Source: Enoplolaimus lenunculus (taxonomy: Eukaryota; Nematoda; Enoplea; Enoplida; Thoracostomopsidae). Taken from it: 64,000 bases of DNA. The stretch lies in assembly GCA_030248215.1 (NCBI GenBank), contig JASANG010002860.1, positions 1 through 64,000 on the forward strand. Reading direction: 5' to 3'. The stretch's first letter is position 1; each line of letters starts with the position of its first letter. A program made the position numbers and the translations under genes. Positions 33,082 through 46,778 of the stretch are shown here, piece after piece. Under the pieces are notes generated by a model. That model saw only the letters and a list, made by a program, of their open reading frames with translations. It was not told where the DNA came from and did no database searches.

Positions 33082-36000
33082 TTATCTTTGTCGGGCTGCA
33101 TTTTTCACACCCACAACAACATAATATGCGGAATGTTTACATTAGTGGAAGTGCCTGGTACTGACAACCACTACTGCTATAGTGTAATAATATTGCGAGC
33201 TTTAAAGCGGGCTGCTAAACGATACTTCAGTTGTTCTGAGATGTGTGGCTGGGTACTCATTTGTTAGTTTCAGTGGTGTGGCGATGAGGGTAACTTTTTT
33301 ATAAAGCCAAATTGGAAATATGCAGTTCGCGTACTACAAGCGCGATTGTAACATAACGTACGTATATATTATTTAGCAGCGGCAGATGAGATGACTAGGC
33401 TCTGGTCTGAAAATGTTGACTTACGGTTGAACTATGCCCTGTTCTGAACAACAGTTACAAATATGACTATTGTATATTTCCCGTCCGCCCAACATAGGCT
33501 TAAGCTTAAGTGTGATTTTCGAAAATTGTTCACTCCTTTACATAAACTTTAGATATAATTATTGTAAATATGGGCAAGAAATTGTCAAGAGCCATAAATA
33601 TTGTAACAAATGCATGCGTTTAAAGAAAACATTTTTAAACTTCATTTCCACTACCGCCAGGGTGCGACCGGATATCCGGTACCGGGTATAAACCCACCTG
33701 ATACCGGATGTTTACTTTTGCGGTGTTGAATATCATAAAACTGGTTTTAACAACTGCGCGTACATAACGTCTTGCTGCAGTTACATATCTGTGCAAGTCA
33801 ACAAGTTCAAGTTTTGATACGTTTTCAGCTTCTTTTAATTTATGTAAACGAGTGAGAGTTAAACGCATTTTTGTGTTAAATAAATTTAGTTTGTCAGTCG
33901 CAATTATGAACTTTATGATAGACGAAAAAGTGAGAAAATAAATTATTTAAACATATCCAATATTCTGTTCCTGTTCCGGTAAGAAATTTAATATCCGTAC
34001 AAATTATCCGGTAAATTAATATCCTGATCGCACCCTTTTACTAGCAAATGACACGTTTAAAGAGACCGTTTTTCGCTCGCATTTACTTGTGCTTGATTTA
34101 CAATGCATTTTGATTTGTGGCCTGGCCAGAACAATGTTTACTTTTTAGTACAGTAGACTGTCTGGTTCCAGGTATTTGTCTGTAATAATGCCTAGTAATA
34201 TTGATGTAGCGTTGCAAAGGTCAAAAATGTTAAGCATCTGTCGTCTGGTATGACAGTAGTCCTGACTGGCTGAAGTCGTATTTGGTGTTGCACATTTTTA
34301 ACAATTTTAACTGAAGCTCTATTTTTAGTGCACATAAATATTTGCGTAGAGTATTGGCGTCTTACTGGCTTCAACCTCCTGTATCGGTTTCTGTGGAACT
34401 TAGCGTACATTATTACTAAATATAAATTTTCGGCTCTGGTACTCTATACCTAAGGCTTGAGCAAAGGATTATGATTATCAGTGGTTGACTAGCTATCCGG
34501 TTCCGGTTTAATAATCTAAAGCAACCGACGTCCGTGCCAGGGTCCGCTATCCGATGTAAACATACCGGATATATTTACGGTTGTGCTCTCGAATCAGGGT
34601 GCAACCGGAATTCCGGTTCCGGCATATTTTCACCTTCCGGTTCCGGTTCCGGTAAATTTTTACCGGATTTAAAAATTCCGGTATTATAATTTGGCCGTTT
34701 TCTTAACTTTGCTAATTTTTAAGAATCTCTTTTGAAAGCCACTTGTACTCCGAATATAAGCCATTGATGGTGGATTTCACTTCAGTCGATGATGAAAATC
34801 TAAAATACAACAAATAAAATAAATACCTATGTTCGACTAAGGTTATTTCACAAATAATAGAGCAAAAAAATAAGATTAAAATGAAATTTTTGGTGAAATG
34901 CATTTTTCATTTTCCGGTTCCGGTTCCGGTAAAATTTTCAAATTCCGGTTCCGGTAAATTGTAATTCCGGTTGCACCCTGATACAGTGCACAAATTTAGA
35001 TGTTATATGTATCTTTTTAAGATATGGTTCGTTCCGGTAAAAATTTGCTATCCGGTATCCGGTAAAATCAGTAATTCATTGTCGTTCCCTGACGGTTTGT
35101 AAGCCTTTTTCTGAACCTGAGCCTAACGCTGTGGCAGGGAGGTTTACAAAAACCAAAGCTTGTTTTCTACCCCATATTTTTGCAAGTTTTATAGATCACT
35201 CTGCTGACATTGATGGTATGCATTGCGATTAACGATTATATATAATTGGATGCAAGCAGAGTAGCTTGAAGCGAAGCGCAAAAGAGAAATAGACAGATGG
35301 CTAACGTGAATTTTCATATCTTCAAGTTGTTTTATCGATGCGATAAAGCTACGCATTAGATTTCTTTGCACCAAACCCATTAAATTTTCGGTTTCTTGTC
35401 CTGTAAAGCAAGACCATGAACCCAATTTTAGCAGAGTTCCTGTGAATAATGATATCTAGAGTATCTGCTTTAAAATAGCAAAACTGACAGGGAATGGACA
35501 TGATGCAAACGCAATTTCGGTTCCTTAAGTATCTACGAAACTTGCTTCCAATTATGGTACGGCGCACACTAATTACATATTATTAAATAAGTAATGACTC
35601 GGGTATGTAAAAAGTACGGGCTCTGAAAATTTGTAGTTTCGATTCTGATTCCGGTAGAATTCAGTTTCGTATTCCTCCATGGGGATTGATGTTGCGTGTT
35701 GTTAGTTTTATTTTATTCACACCCTGAACATTTGTTTACAGTGCATCGCCATCGGTAATAATAGGCACTTTTCGTGAGTATAGGCATCGGCGCTGCAAAA
35801 AATTGTCTATTCTTTGCCAATCTTTTTGGACATAACGGTCAGTTGGAATGCTATCAGTTACATTTCTGGGCGCATGTCAGTGTGTCTGGTCAAGAAAACT
35901 GTTATCTCTTTAGGTTTGTGTTCAAAAAATAATTGAAATGAACCGTCGTTATAAAATTATAATCGTTTATAATGGTTAAGGTTTAAGTACTGATGTAATA

Positions 36001-39000
36001 ATGTAATGTTGCATCCTATATGTTTATTAAGCGTGGTGTAGTAATGTTGGAATCGGCATCGGTTCGGCATCGGCAAGATAAGAATCGGTATCGGTAAACA
36101 TTTTGGTATCGGCACATCCCTAGTTTACAGTCGTTTTTTTGTTTCAGATGGCTGGGAAGACAAAGCGTTAATGAACGGAAACGACCCGATATTGGAATTT
36201 GACGAGTTTACAGAACCTCCACGTGATAGGTTAGTTCATATTATAGCTAGTACGTAATGTTTGTTATTGTACATGATTCGAGCGGCATCTAATTTGTATT
36301 TCTGGGCTGCTTTCGGTTTTTTTGATAAATGGTCCGGCTCTGTGTGGACAACCTTCTGTCCGGCCGGCCACCCCTACGAAGATCGTGTGACGAGCAGTTT
36401 TCCGGCTCGCTCACCCAGGAAATGCGACTCGGCGATGGCCTGACTTTGGCAAATATGTTTTATATATTGCCGGAACTATTGAAATATATATAACTTGTAT
36501 TCCTGTTGCGGTTATGTAAAACGCACGAAGTGGAACTGCGCGGTGCAGTTCATAATTTATTATTAAAACACTATATTTTTTGTGTTTAAATCTATATATT
36601 AAAGCTGGAACGCCCCACATACGTATTTTGGGCGTCTTTCCAACGTTAACGTATCTGTCTGTATATGTAAAATGTTTTTTGTCAGCTCTGTAGAATATGA
36701 AAAATAGATACAGTGTACGTATCGTCGTATGCATTCGGTATTTGTGGAAACTTTGTATAAACTGAAATATGGAACACAGTAAATTTTGATACTAAACACA
36801 TACAAATAATAGAAAAGCTATGTCTAAGATTAAACTTCTTTAGGGTTGTAGGATATTATTTATGTCAAACAAAAACCGTAGTTAACAGACACTTTGGTAT
36901 TTTCAAGTATCAATTAAAACAAGGAAGGTATATGGTGCAAAAATTGTTCTTTGGTAAAACTATAAAACAGTTGCTTTTATATTTATACATTATTTTACAT
37001 ATTGACTAAGTTTCGCTGTGGAACGACCCTGTGAAAGGTAGCCAAACCTGTTACATTACAAAGTTGCACATGTGTGCAACTACGGATTACTAGTAATTAT
37101 TACTTCAAATGAGTATTTGCAACTCATGGACTTCCGTCAATAAATTTCTAAATTAAAACATTGTCTGATTTTTGACTTTACTTTGCAAATTTGTATTGTT
37201 TCAGGTGTCTGCTTGTTTACTTTATTCTTGTTATTCATGGAATCGGTATTCTAACCCCATGGAATATGTTTATAACGGCTCAGTCAGTAAGTCAAACCCC
37301 ATGGAATATGTTTTTAACGGCTCAGTCAGTAAGTCAACTTAGTGTTCTGGTTGTTGTTCGTTTACAAAATACTATAAAATTGACCACATAATTTACACAG
37401 CACCGCAGGACGCTTCAAAAATCGTTCCTGCTTTTGTTATCAAAACTATGATGTTGTTCACGTTTTTTCTGCTCAACGTTCACAATAAACGGACGTCAGT
37501 TGTATTTGTTGATTTTTGACTATAAATTTCTTGTTTTAGTAATATTTTTATTAGAAAATTTTGTGTTTAATATTATTAATTGTGACCAGATGCAACATTT
37601 TATTATGCTAGAATGAAACAGAAGTACGAAAAAACATTCAAAAGTTTTGTTAGAAAAAAATTGATTTTATGCTCGGTAACGGTCAAAAATTGACCGAGAC
37701 TGAGACCAAACAGTCTCGGTGATCGGGTATCGGTTTTTGACCGAGACAGCACATCCCTACTCCCCTACTGACTGCATGTGTATTTCTAAACTTTCAAATT
37801 ACACGTACGTTACGTTTTTATATTGTAGTATTTCATCGATTACAAATTCAACGGCCGATGTACGGAATACAGCAAAAACTTTTTGTCATATCTTGGCATC
37901 GCTGCACAAATTCCGAATCTGTTGCTCAATATGCTCAATTTGTTTGTTCAGTTTGGGTAAGAAGTTTGTAGATACTTTTTATCGAACTACCCCGAATGAA
38001 CTGAATATTAACTGAAGTTCGTTTGATAAATGATGGGCATAATATATATGGGAAAGTGTCATATGCAACCTTGCAAACACCATTCTGGCAGAGAAGTAGA
38101 ATCACATGAGTTGGGTTGATAATTTTGGTTAGCTTTTGGAGGGGGGAATGTAGCTAAAAAATTTCTGTTTGATGGTAATATTTCGAGCGTCTACATTCTG
38201 GCTTGCTATTCTGCATCGGTGTGCTCATCATAGTAATTCAATTCTAAAAGCACTGTATGCCATTGGTTATGAATGATCTAAAGACCGGTTTTAGTTTAGT
38301 AGTTTTCATTGAAAACGAAAACAGAAGTTTTATTCTACAGCATTTCATCAAACTGCCACGCAGGCTGTCTAGCATACGTGTGCAGGATCCTGGCTCTAGG
38401 AACAGCGCAGGGGGTACTTGGGCCAAACAGCGCAGGGGGTGCTTGGGCCAAATCCATACGGTTTAATGGATGCAAACTCAAAAACTCAATTTTTCAAAAG
38501 TTGAAAATGCAGTAAGCGAGGCCCTTCAACTTGTATTCCGGTTTCGCTTCACTTGAAGGTGTTGCTCCCTTCTAAACTGCATAGAAATATGTACCTGTAC
38601 CAGGGTGGCACCGAATCCACGACTTGACCGAATCCGAATCTGAATCCTGCATATTGCAAATTTTAGATATATCTATAATTTGTTTCAGAATATCAACGCA
38701 ATGCCAGCCGTATTACTTTTAATACGTTAATATATTTCGTCCTGACGTCAGTTCTGAGATTTCTCACCTGAAATAAAAAATATTGATTTTTATCGCAAGG
38801 TATTTAAAAATTTTATTGCTTAAAAATGAAAAACATATTGCCGAACATTGTTGGATTCGGCTATTTCACAACCGAATTCGAATCCGAACCTCAAATTTTT
38901 GCCGAATCCGAATCCGAACCTCAAATTTTTGCCGAATCCGAATCCGAACCTCAAATTTTTGCCGAATCCGAATCCGAACCTTTGTTGCCACCCTGACTAG

Positions 39001-42000
39001 TACCAATTCCATTTGAAGTTATATTTCCGAATTTAAGATACACAGTTCAAACGTGGCTTCAGTTCCTCCAGTCACACGTAGGGCTTTTGCATTTTTGTTC
39101 CTTTTAGCGTTTTGCTTCGCTGTGTTTGTGGCAAGATGCATTGTTTGGCGGTGAGGTTGCTTTAGGTTCTGAGTTTTTGCACATTGCCGACGTTGTCAGC
39201 AAATTATCAATGTACTGGCCAAGCACGGAATTTTCACTGCGCAATCGTAGTGATTCTTCTTTGACCCCGTCAACACGACGGGTCAGATCGTCAAGTGTAT
39301 TTTGCAGTTCGAGAACAGTTGCGATCAGTCGCGACTAAAATTTAAATTTGAAACAATGAGGGTAGTAATTTGCGACATGACTAGGAAACGTATATGTGAC
39401 TATTTCGATGGTTTCTGTAAAAATGGAGAAGCGTGTGTTTGTACAGGGCTGAATTCAATTGCGAATAGAATTATTATTATTATTATTATTGTTGTTGTTG
39501 TTGTTTGTGTTGATCTGGTAAGGTTAAATAGGATATTGGTTGCACACGTTTCAGTGATCTATGGCCACCGTCAGTAAAAGTTTATAAAATTTTATTATGT
39601 ACGTTTTCAAGTAGTAGATTTGTTTTCAAAATTTGGTTTCGTAGACTTTTTCATAACATGCTTTGCTTAGACGCTACCCAGAAGACGGGGATCACATATA
39701 TATTGATTCTAGAAATTTTTTATATTGTTAAAACACAACGAAGAAGGCTTTGGCTAATTTAGGCAAGGCTGTGGAAAGAGAGTAGTACGTTTATTAAGCA
39801 TTAGGATAAAGAAAACCCTTCGCAGCCAGGGACCGTGCTTCAAGTAAAATAGAAGACGATTCTGTAACGAAAATAATAAACGGGCATTGTGGAAGAAGTA
39901 TTTACTTTCTCTTCTGGATCTTCTGTTTCATCCGACGAAAAGCATCCGTAGCTTCGTTGTTGTGGTTTACGCGATTCAACGCCGTTGTACTTCGACTGCT
40001 CTTTCGGTTTTGTGGTGCGTGTCGCGGTTGTTGTGCCTTGAGTTGTGTGATAATTATTTCGAGTTTGATGGCTTGTGTTTTGGCTGACTAAAAAAATCGT
40101 GAAATAACCTATAATGCAGATGAACAAAAAGCCGTCCGCATTTTTGTGTCAAAGTACGAAGATATTTTTAAGTTTTGGAAAGCAAAGGATCACAGTAGTA
40201 AGTTCAAAGCTAAAGAGGTGTCGAGAATATGGATAAATAGGTCGCAACCCTGCCTTGGTTGTTGGCTGCGTGCTGCAAGTGAAATTGTGGGCTTTCATCC
40301 ACGTTTTTTTTCAAAATACCCACCGCAAAACTCATCAGGATATACTATAAGTCTATCCAATCCACTAGAACCCCAATTGAGATTAACTACAAAATGCGTC
40401 TAGTTTCTCGCTCGCTGCGCTCGATGCTACTGTTCTATTTCTGTTTTGACACTTGGTCGCCTACTAGTGATAATCTGATGCATTTTCCTCACAGAACCAA
40501 AACAACGTATTAGGATAGAAACTAAAATTGTTCCTCAGCTGCTCGCTTTCTTCGCTCAGGAGTTTAAGTTTGTTATTATATATTGTGTTGGCACTTTTTC
40601 ACTCCATCAAAGAAAAAATCTCTTCACACATTAAAAAATATTTTAATTGGGGTCTCAGGGGGCTGTGGTCGCATGAACACCCTGCAAGTTCATTTGACCC
40701 TACGCAAAATGATGGGCTTTCCCCAAAACCCTGACACTAAACAATTCATTATTGGAACGCTTAAAATTTCGACCCAAGTACTTTAAGACTGGGTTAATGG
40801 CGTTGCATTATGGGAATTACTTACTACGGGGGAGTTTGGGGGAGCCAGAGTATATTGAAACGAGGAAGTGCAGTGAGACGGAGGTGCCATCCTGAATGGA
40901 AAGGAAAAACGTGTCCCTACTACTCTACATATTCAGACGATATTGAAGAACATCCTTTGTATTTTATCGACAACGGAAAATGAACTGAAATGTTCCCCCC
41001 ATTTCAGTTTTGTGGGGACAGTAAAAAAAGTGCCAATGTGCTGGTGCCGCTCGTGGTCTGGAATTTCCCGAAATCTGACTTTAAAATCTAAAAATATATT
41101 GTTTTTGTCTCTTTACCGCACTGCGTTGTCGATCATCTTGCATTTCTTTATTTGATCTGAACGTATTTGAAACATCGAGTATTTTTTGAAAAACCATGAT
41201 TCGCAGCGTGCAAAGCGGAACTGGATTATACCGGAATTGGAACACCAAATTTATATATACCGGAATTGTAATCGGAATCGGAACTGCAAATTTATACCGG
41301 AATTGTAATCGGAATCAGAAATAGAAATTTTATGACTGTACGGATAATTTGTTTGTATTGACTAAAATGTAATATTGATTTATGGTGTCTGTTGGCTGGT
41401 AACAATTTTCAAAAACATCGCATGAACAAATTGACGATGATTTTTTTGCTCTATAAATGCTAAACTACAATCGATTATTGATAAGTTAGTTATCTCATCG
41501 TAAGGAATTTAATAATATTTATAATATATCACGTCAAGTAGGATTAAAATTAAAATTTTAAATTTCCGATTCCAATTGATTGTGCAATCGCAATCGAAAC
41601 TCGTTTTGAATCGGAATTCTAATCGCAATCGGAATTCTGGTTGCACCCTGCTGATGGGCTGATAAATAAAATTAAAACGATGTCAAATACTGCAAATCTG
41701 AAAAAGGAAAACTTTTATTTCCTGGATAACCTCCCGGAACAATATCATGCCACCGCCCGGTGGCACCGAGGCAGTGACATGAACCAGTCGACACCAAAAC
41801 AGGGATATTGACAGCGTAAATTTTTGTGTCGTACGCACCTTTAGTTTCGATATTGTTGTTCGGATCGCATTTCGGAGTGATTAAATCGTTGCGAATTTTG
41901 TTTCGGTGCTGCTTAATCTCGTTTTTGGCATCGGAGCTGGAACGCGGTTCAGTCGAAATTACCGTTGAATCATCGTCGTCGACCAGCGGCAAATCAAGGT

Positions 42001-45000
42001 CGTTCGGGTTCGCCGTATTTTGATTTGACATGATGGTTATTCTTATTGATATATAGCTGTATAAACTTGCACGTGTCAACGGAGCTTTATACGGTGGCAA
42101 GTGCGTAGTCTTGGGGGGGTTGTAGAACGGCTGCATCATCCCCCCGAAAACATTTGTTAGCGTATATCACGGGTATTGCATAAGGGTAAGACAAGCACAA
42201 TAAATTTATTACGGGCTTTACCCACTTGCCGCGTTCGTCCACAAATGGTCGAATGTTGGAAAAAAATTTTTGTGTTTTTGAGTTTGTTATAACCTTCTCT
42301 GATCATTCAACACACAAAGTTTAATTTTTTAAAGAATTTAATTTGGGGCCTGAAACGCGGGCTTGGTGAATTATAGCCGAAACGACCCCGTATGATTACA
42401 GTGATAATATTGTGGTATGTCTTGTGTAACCGCAGCCGAACAGATGCAAATTGTTGATACTAACTGTCAAGAAAAAAATTTGATAAATTGTAAAAACCGC
42501 ACGAAATCATTTTTTCAAAGAAATTTAAGGTTTGGGTGAAATGTAATGGCTTAGCAACGCATATTGTGCCATAGAGAACCCCAGGTACGCTGTATGATTT
42601 TGTTGAAACGTTTTAATAACATCTTGTTCCGTACCTACCAGGGTGGCGACCGGATCGCGAAAAACCGGATACCGGATCTGGATAGTGGTTTTTTACCGGA
42701 ACCGGATGTTAACCAGATAGGTGTTTTTTCAATAAATCAATTTTTAGCACGTTAATGCGTCAGTAAATGTTAATTTATGTTTAGTAAACGGAATATTGCG
42801 TTTATATAAAGAAAACTCACCGAAATATCACAGCAAAATACTGTCTATCTAACAAATTCCCACCCTAATCGCCACGTTACTAACCAAGCCATGTTGGGAC
42901 AATCAAAGTATGCTCGAATACCTTATCGGTTCCGTTGGACTACTGTATACTTATATGCAATGGGACTCTGAAAACATAACGTCTTCTCACAACATAATTT
43001 GCAATAATTTGAGATTTACGAAATCATCACCGAAATCCGGTATCCGGTAGGTTTATACCGGAACCGGATGCGGGTTTTTTGCCGGATAGTAACACGGGGC
43101 CGGATATCCGGTCGCACTCTGGTACCTACATATATGCCCTCCCTTGAGTTTAATTTTTATACTGCTTTGAGGTTATTAATGCCAAAAAGCTATAAGCATC
43201 ATTTTTACTACGCGGTATACATTAATTATAAACACAGCGTATAGCTACTACGATACTGCTTGTAATTAAAACGCTTCGAGCAAAACGATAGCATAAAAAC
43301 CCAAGAACATAATACATGCTGGTTTCAGAAACAAAATAGTTCTTGCTAGTTGACTGGTGCTTTCTAGTTTAAGTTCCCGCGACTAGCCTTAAATCTTTGA
43401 ATTTTAGCAAACCAGGCACTAAAACCCTATTCGCACGTGAAAGTTTTTGTTGCGAGCACTTGCAGCTGCAAATTGCACGCAGAACTTGCATTTTTTTATC
43501 AGACAATGAGAAAGCGGCTGCAATAAATTCAGTAAACTTGCATGGTTGTTCACACACGTGAACTAAATTCGTATCTATGATTTTTAATGAATTATTTGCA
43601 GCTGCAAGCTTTTCGAACGGGATTTGTGACAAAACTTGCAAGGGCAAGTTGCCGCTGCAAATTCTCGCAGCCGCGAAAATTTGCACCATGTGAATAGGGC
43701 TTAATGTTAATTTAATAGAAAGCAAAAGCTTCCCTCCCGTTACTGGTTATTTAGACTCCTAATCCTGCGTTGGTTAGCTTAAACTAAGCTTAAGCCTCAG
43801 CATATGTTACTAGTACTACTGACATTATGCGGAGGACTTTTTGTCAGTAAAAAGAAACAAGTACCAAAGCGAAGGACAACTAAAGGATGTATAATGAATA
43901 AATTTCGCACTCAAAAAAACCCCGACATGCCTCATTGTGTTGTTGAGTGAAATGGCGCTGGTGTAGACGGGCGATAATAGCTTTCAAATGAACCTTTGTG
44001 TAGGGTTTGTGCTGTGTATGTTCGGGCATATATGGTCAAACACATGCGTAGCAAACTGGTATAAATATCCGCGTTTTAGATTTACTGGGCTAGCGTTAAC
44101 GATTGCTAGTTTCGTATGAACAACCAGTAGTATAGTCATTTTTTGGATGCTGGCTGCACCAAGGTGATTTTGCGCGACTCAGATACACTTCAATGTGCAA
44201 CTTCCGATGGTATATTCAGTTAATATCCGGTTGTGGTAAAAAATTCACTATCCGGATGCGGTTCCGGAATCTATTTAATTAGTATCCGGTCGCACCCTGG
44301 CTGGTACCCATCGATACAAATTCCGTGGTACGGCTACGCCACGTTGGTCCTGTGAGGGTTTTAGGATTCTAAGAGGCGTAGTTCCAGCGAATGGAATGGA
44401 GGATAAAAACAATAGGATGTGGTGTATATGTTTCATTTCGAACACTGTAGCATAGCTGATTGGGAGCATTAGTGGCCGCCGATTTAGCATCTGAAATGGA
44501 GGGTAATGTTAATATATATGCGCAGGGGTGCAGCCAGTATTTTGGAAAGGTAAAAGTTACGTTTAAAAAAATTAAAGGGGGTATTTTGTATTAATTGAAA
44601 AGCTTTTTTATTGGCCTGTAAACCCCACTCCTTCCGTGGCTACGCAGATGAATATGTACATATGTTGGTGCTAGAAGATAGTTGAAAGAATTGATGGTTA
44701 TGGACGTGAGGATGCATATATTATGTAGAAGCAATTTAGTAATGAAATCGGCGTGTTAAAAGGATTGCGAAAAAGACTCTCTTCTAGACATATGTACATA
44801 CATATATATGTGATGCGAAATGTCACTTGTGGGTGCAGGTAGAAAATACGGTGGTGGGGTAGTGATATTGGGAAAAGGTTTGCGTTGGGTAGACACATTT
44901 GTGAAAAATCGTAAAATGATACAATGGCTCAAAGAAGATTAGCATTTGTAGCACTATTTATTATCAGGGATGGGAGCCTCGCTTAAGGGGTTTCAATATT

Positions 45001-46701
45001 TAAATGATTATGAATAATTTGCCGCAAAAACGTAAAAATTCTGGTTCTTGTATCTTTGAATGCAGCAAGAAGAACAGGAATTGATTCGTTGCAAAATTCC
45101 GGCCGGAAAAGGAATTCCGGTTGAACCCTGAAACATTCAATTCCGCTTCGTGCATTCAAAGACGCAGGAACAGGATTATTACGGTTTTGTGGCAAACAAT
45201 TCGTAATCATGTAAATATTGGAAGCTTTGGATTTGAAAAATTACTTCGAAATAACTGTTGACGCAATTCGATCTGTTTTGCTAATAATGTGTTTTATCAA
45301 AAATCTAATGTGTTTTCGCCACACTTCATGATCAAATTGTTGAAAATTCGCGTAAGGCACTTTTTCACTAGTTTTCTAAATATTAGAACATAATTGAGGG
45401 ATGATAATTATTTCAAATTCCGGTTCCTGTTCCGCCATTGAGATTCAATTGTTCTTGTTCCGGCGAAACTTTATTAATGTTGGAACTCTGTTATAATGTT
45501 ATGACGTTACATATGTATGTAATAAGATTAGAACGTTTTTGGGCCTTTTCTGCTATCTTCCGCCAGCCGACGCTTGCCCAAAATGGTTGAATTTTATTTT
45601 TTTTTTGCATATTTAAGCATCTCAATTGTGGTTGTTATTTCATATTGAAATTAGTATTTCCAGAATATTCGTTTTTTAGACCCTAGGTCGCCGTTTGGGG
45701 CAGAAACAAATATTGTCAAGGAGTTAGGTAATTCATATGTTGATTGACGCAGCTTGCAGGTGATCATTACGTCTAAAGGTTTGCGAGCTCACGAGCGAGA
45801 ATTATTTTTCACCTTTCACAGTGTTCTGTGCAGCCTGTAAAAGCGGCTTTATCGAGTCTTTCTAGACAAGTTGAGAAGAACATATTCCCTGAACTTATTT
45901 CTCCGTGAGGGCAAAAAATATCTCAGCTGTAGAGTTGTTTAGTTGGCCGGTAACCCAGGTGGGCCGCGGAAATAAATTTTCAGACAATTATACAGTACTT
46001 AATGTCTCAGGAAAAACTCGTTGTAATAGCGATTGGTGTGAAGTGTTCAAACACTACATACCAGTCAGTAGGCAAATGAAACATTGGTACATTTGCTCTA
46101 AAAATGCCAATTTAATCGTGAAAGGCTTCTGCTTCCGCTTCAATTAATTTAGCCGCGATGTTGAATTTTTTCCGTATATATTGGATGTGGCGATTATTCT
46201 ACATCATCATTGATAATAATTGGCGCTTTTCGTGGGTATCGTAATTGTCACTGCAAAATATTATCGATACTTTTTGCAGTTTGTTGTTTGTTTGTTTGTT
46301 TGTTTGTTTGTTGCAATGCATTCGATTTCATTAGCTGACTTAACCGGAACCGGAATTTGAAAATTTTACCGGAACCGGAACCGGAAAATGAAAAATGCAT
46401 TTCACCAAAAATTTCATTTTAATCTTATTTTTTGCTCTATTATTTGTGAAATAACCTTAGTCGAACATAGGTATTTATTTTATTTGTTGTATTTTAGATT
46501 TTCATCATCGACTGAATTGAAATCCACCATCAATGGCTTATATTCGGAGTACAAGTGGCTGTCAAAAGAGATTCTTAAAAATTAGCAAAGTTAAGAAAAC
46601 GGCCAAATTATAATACCGGAATTTTTAAATCCGGTAAAAATTTACCGGAACCGGAAGGTGAAAAATTGCCGGAACCGGAATTCCGGTTGCACCCTGATAT
46701 T

Positions 46702-46778
<77 letters not shown>

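Noticed and set aside
39840-40127. Treating the 95-codon minus-strand frame as an independent gene
   Set aside because: Only its central part (40087-39906) is coding, as exon 2 of SCOC; the outer parts are intron.
43369-43725. 118-codon minus-strand frame as a gene
   Set aside because: It lies on an inverted-end repeat related to one near 26288 and contains only repeat-derived CAG/TGC motifs; no family match and no splice partners.
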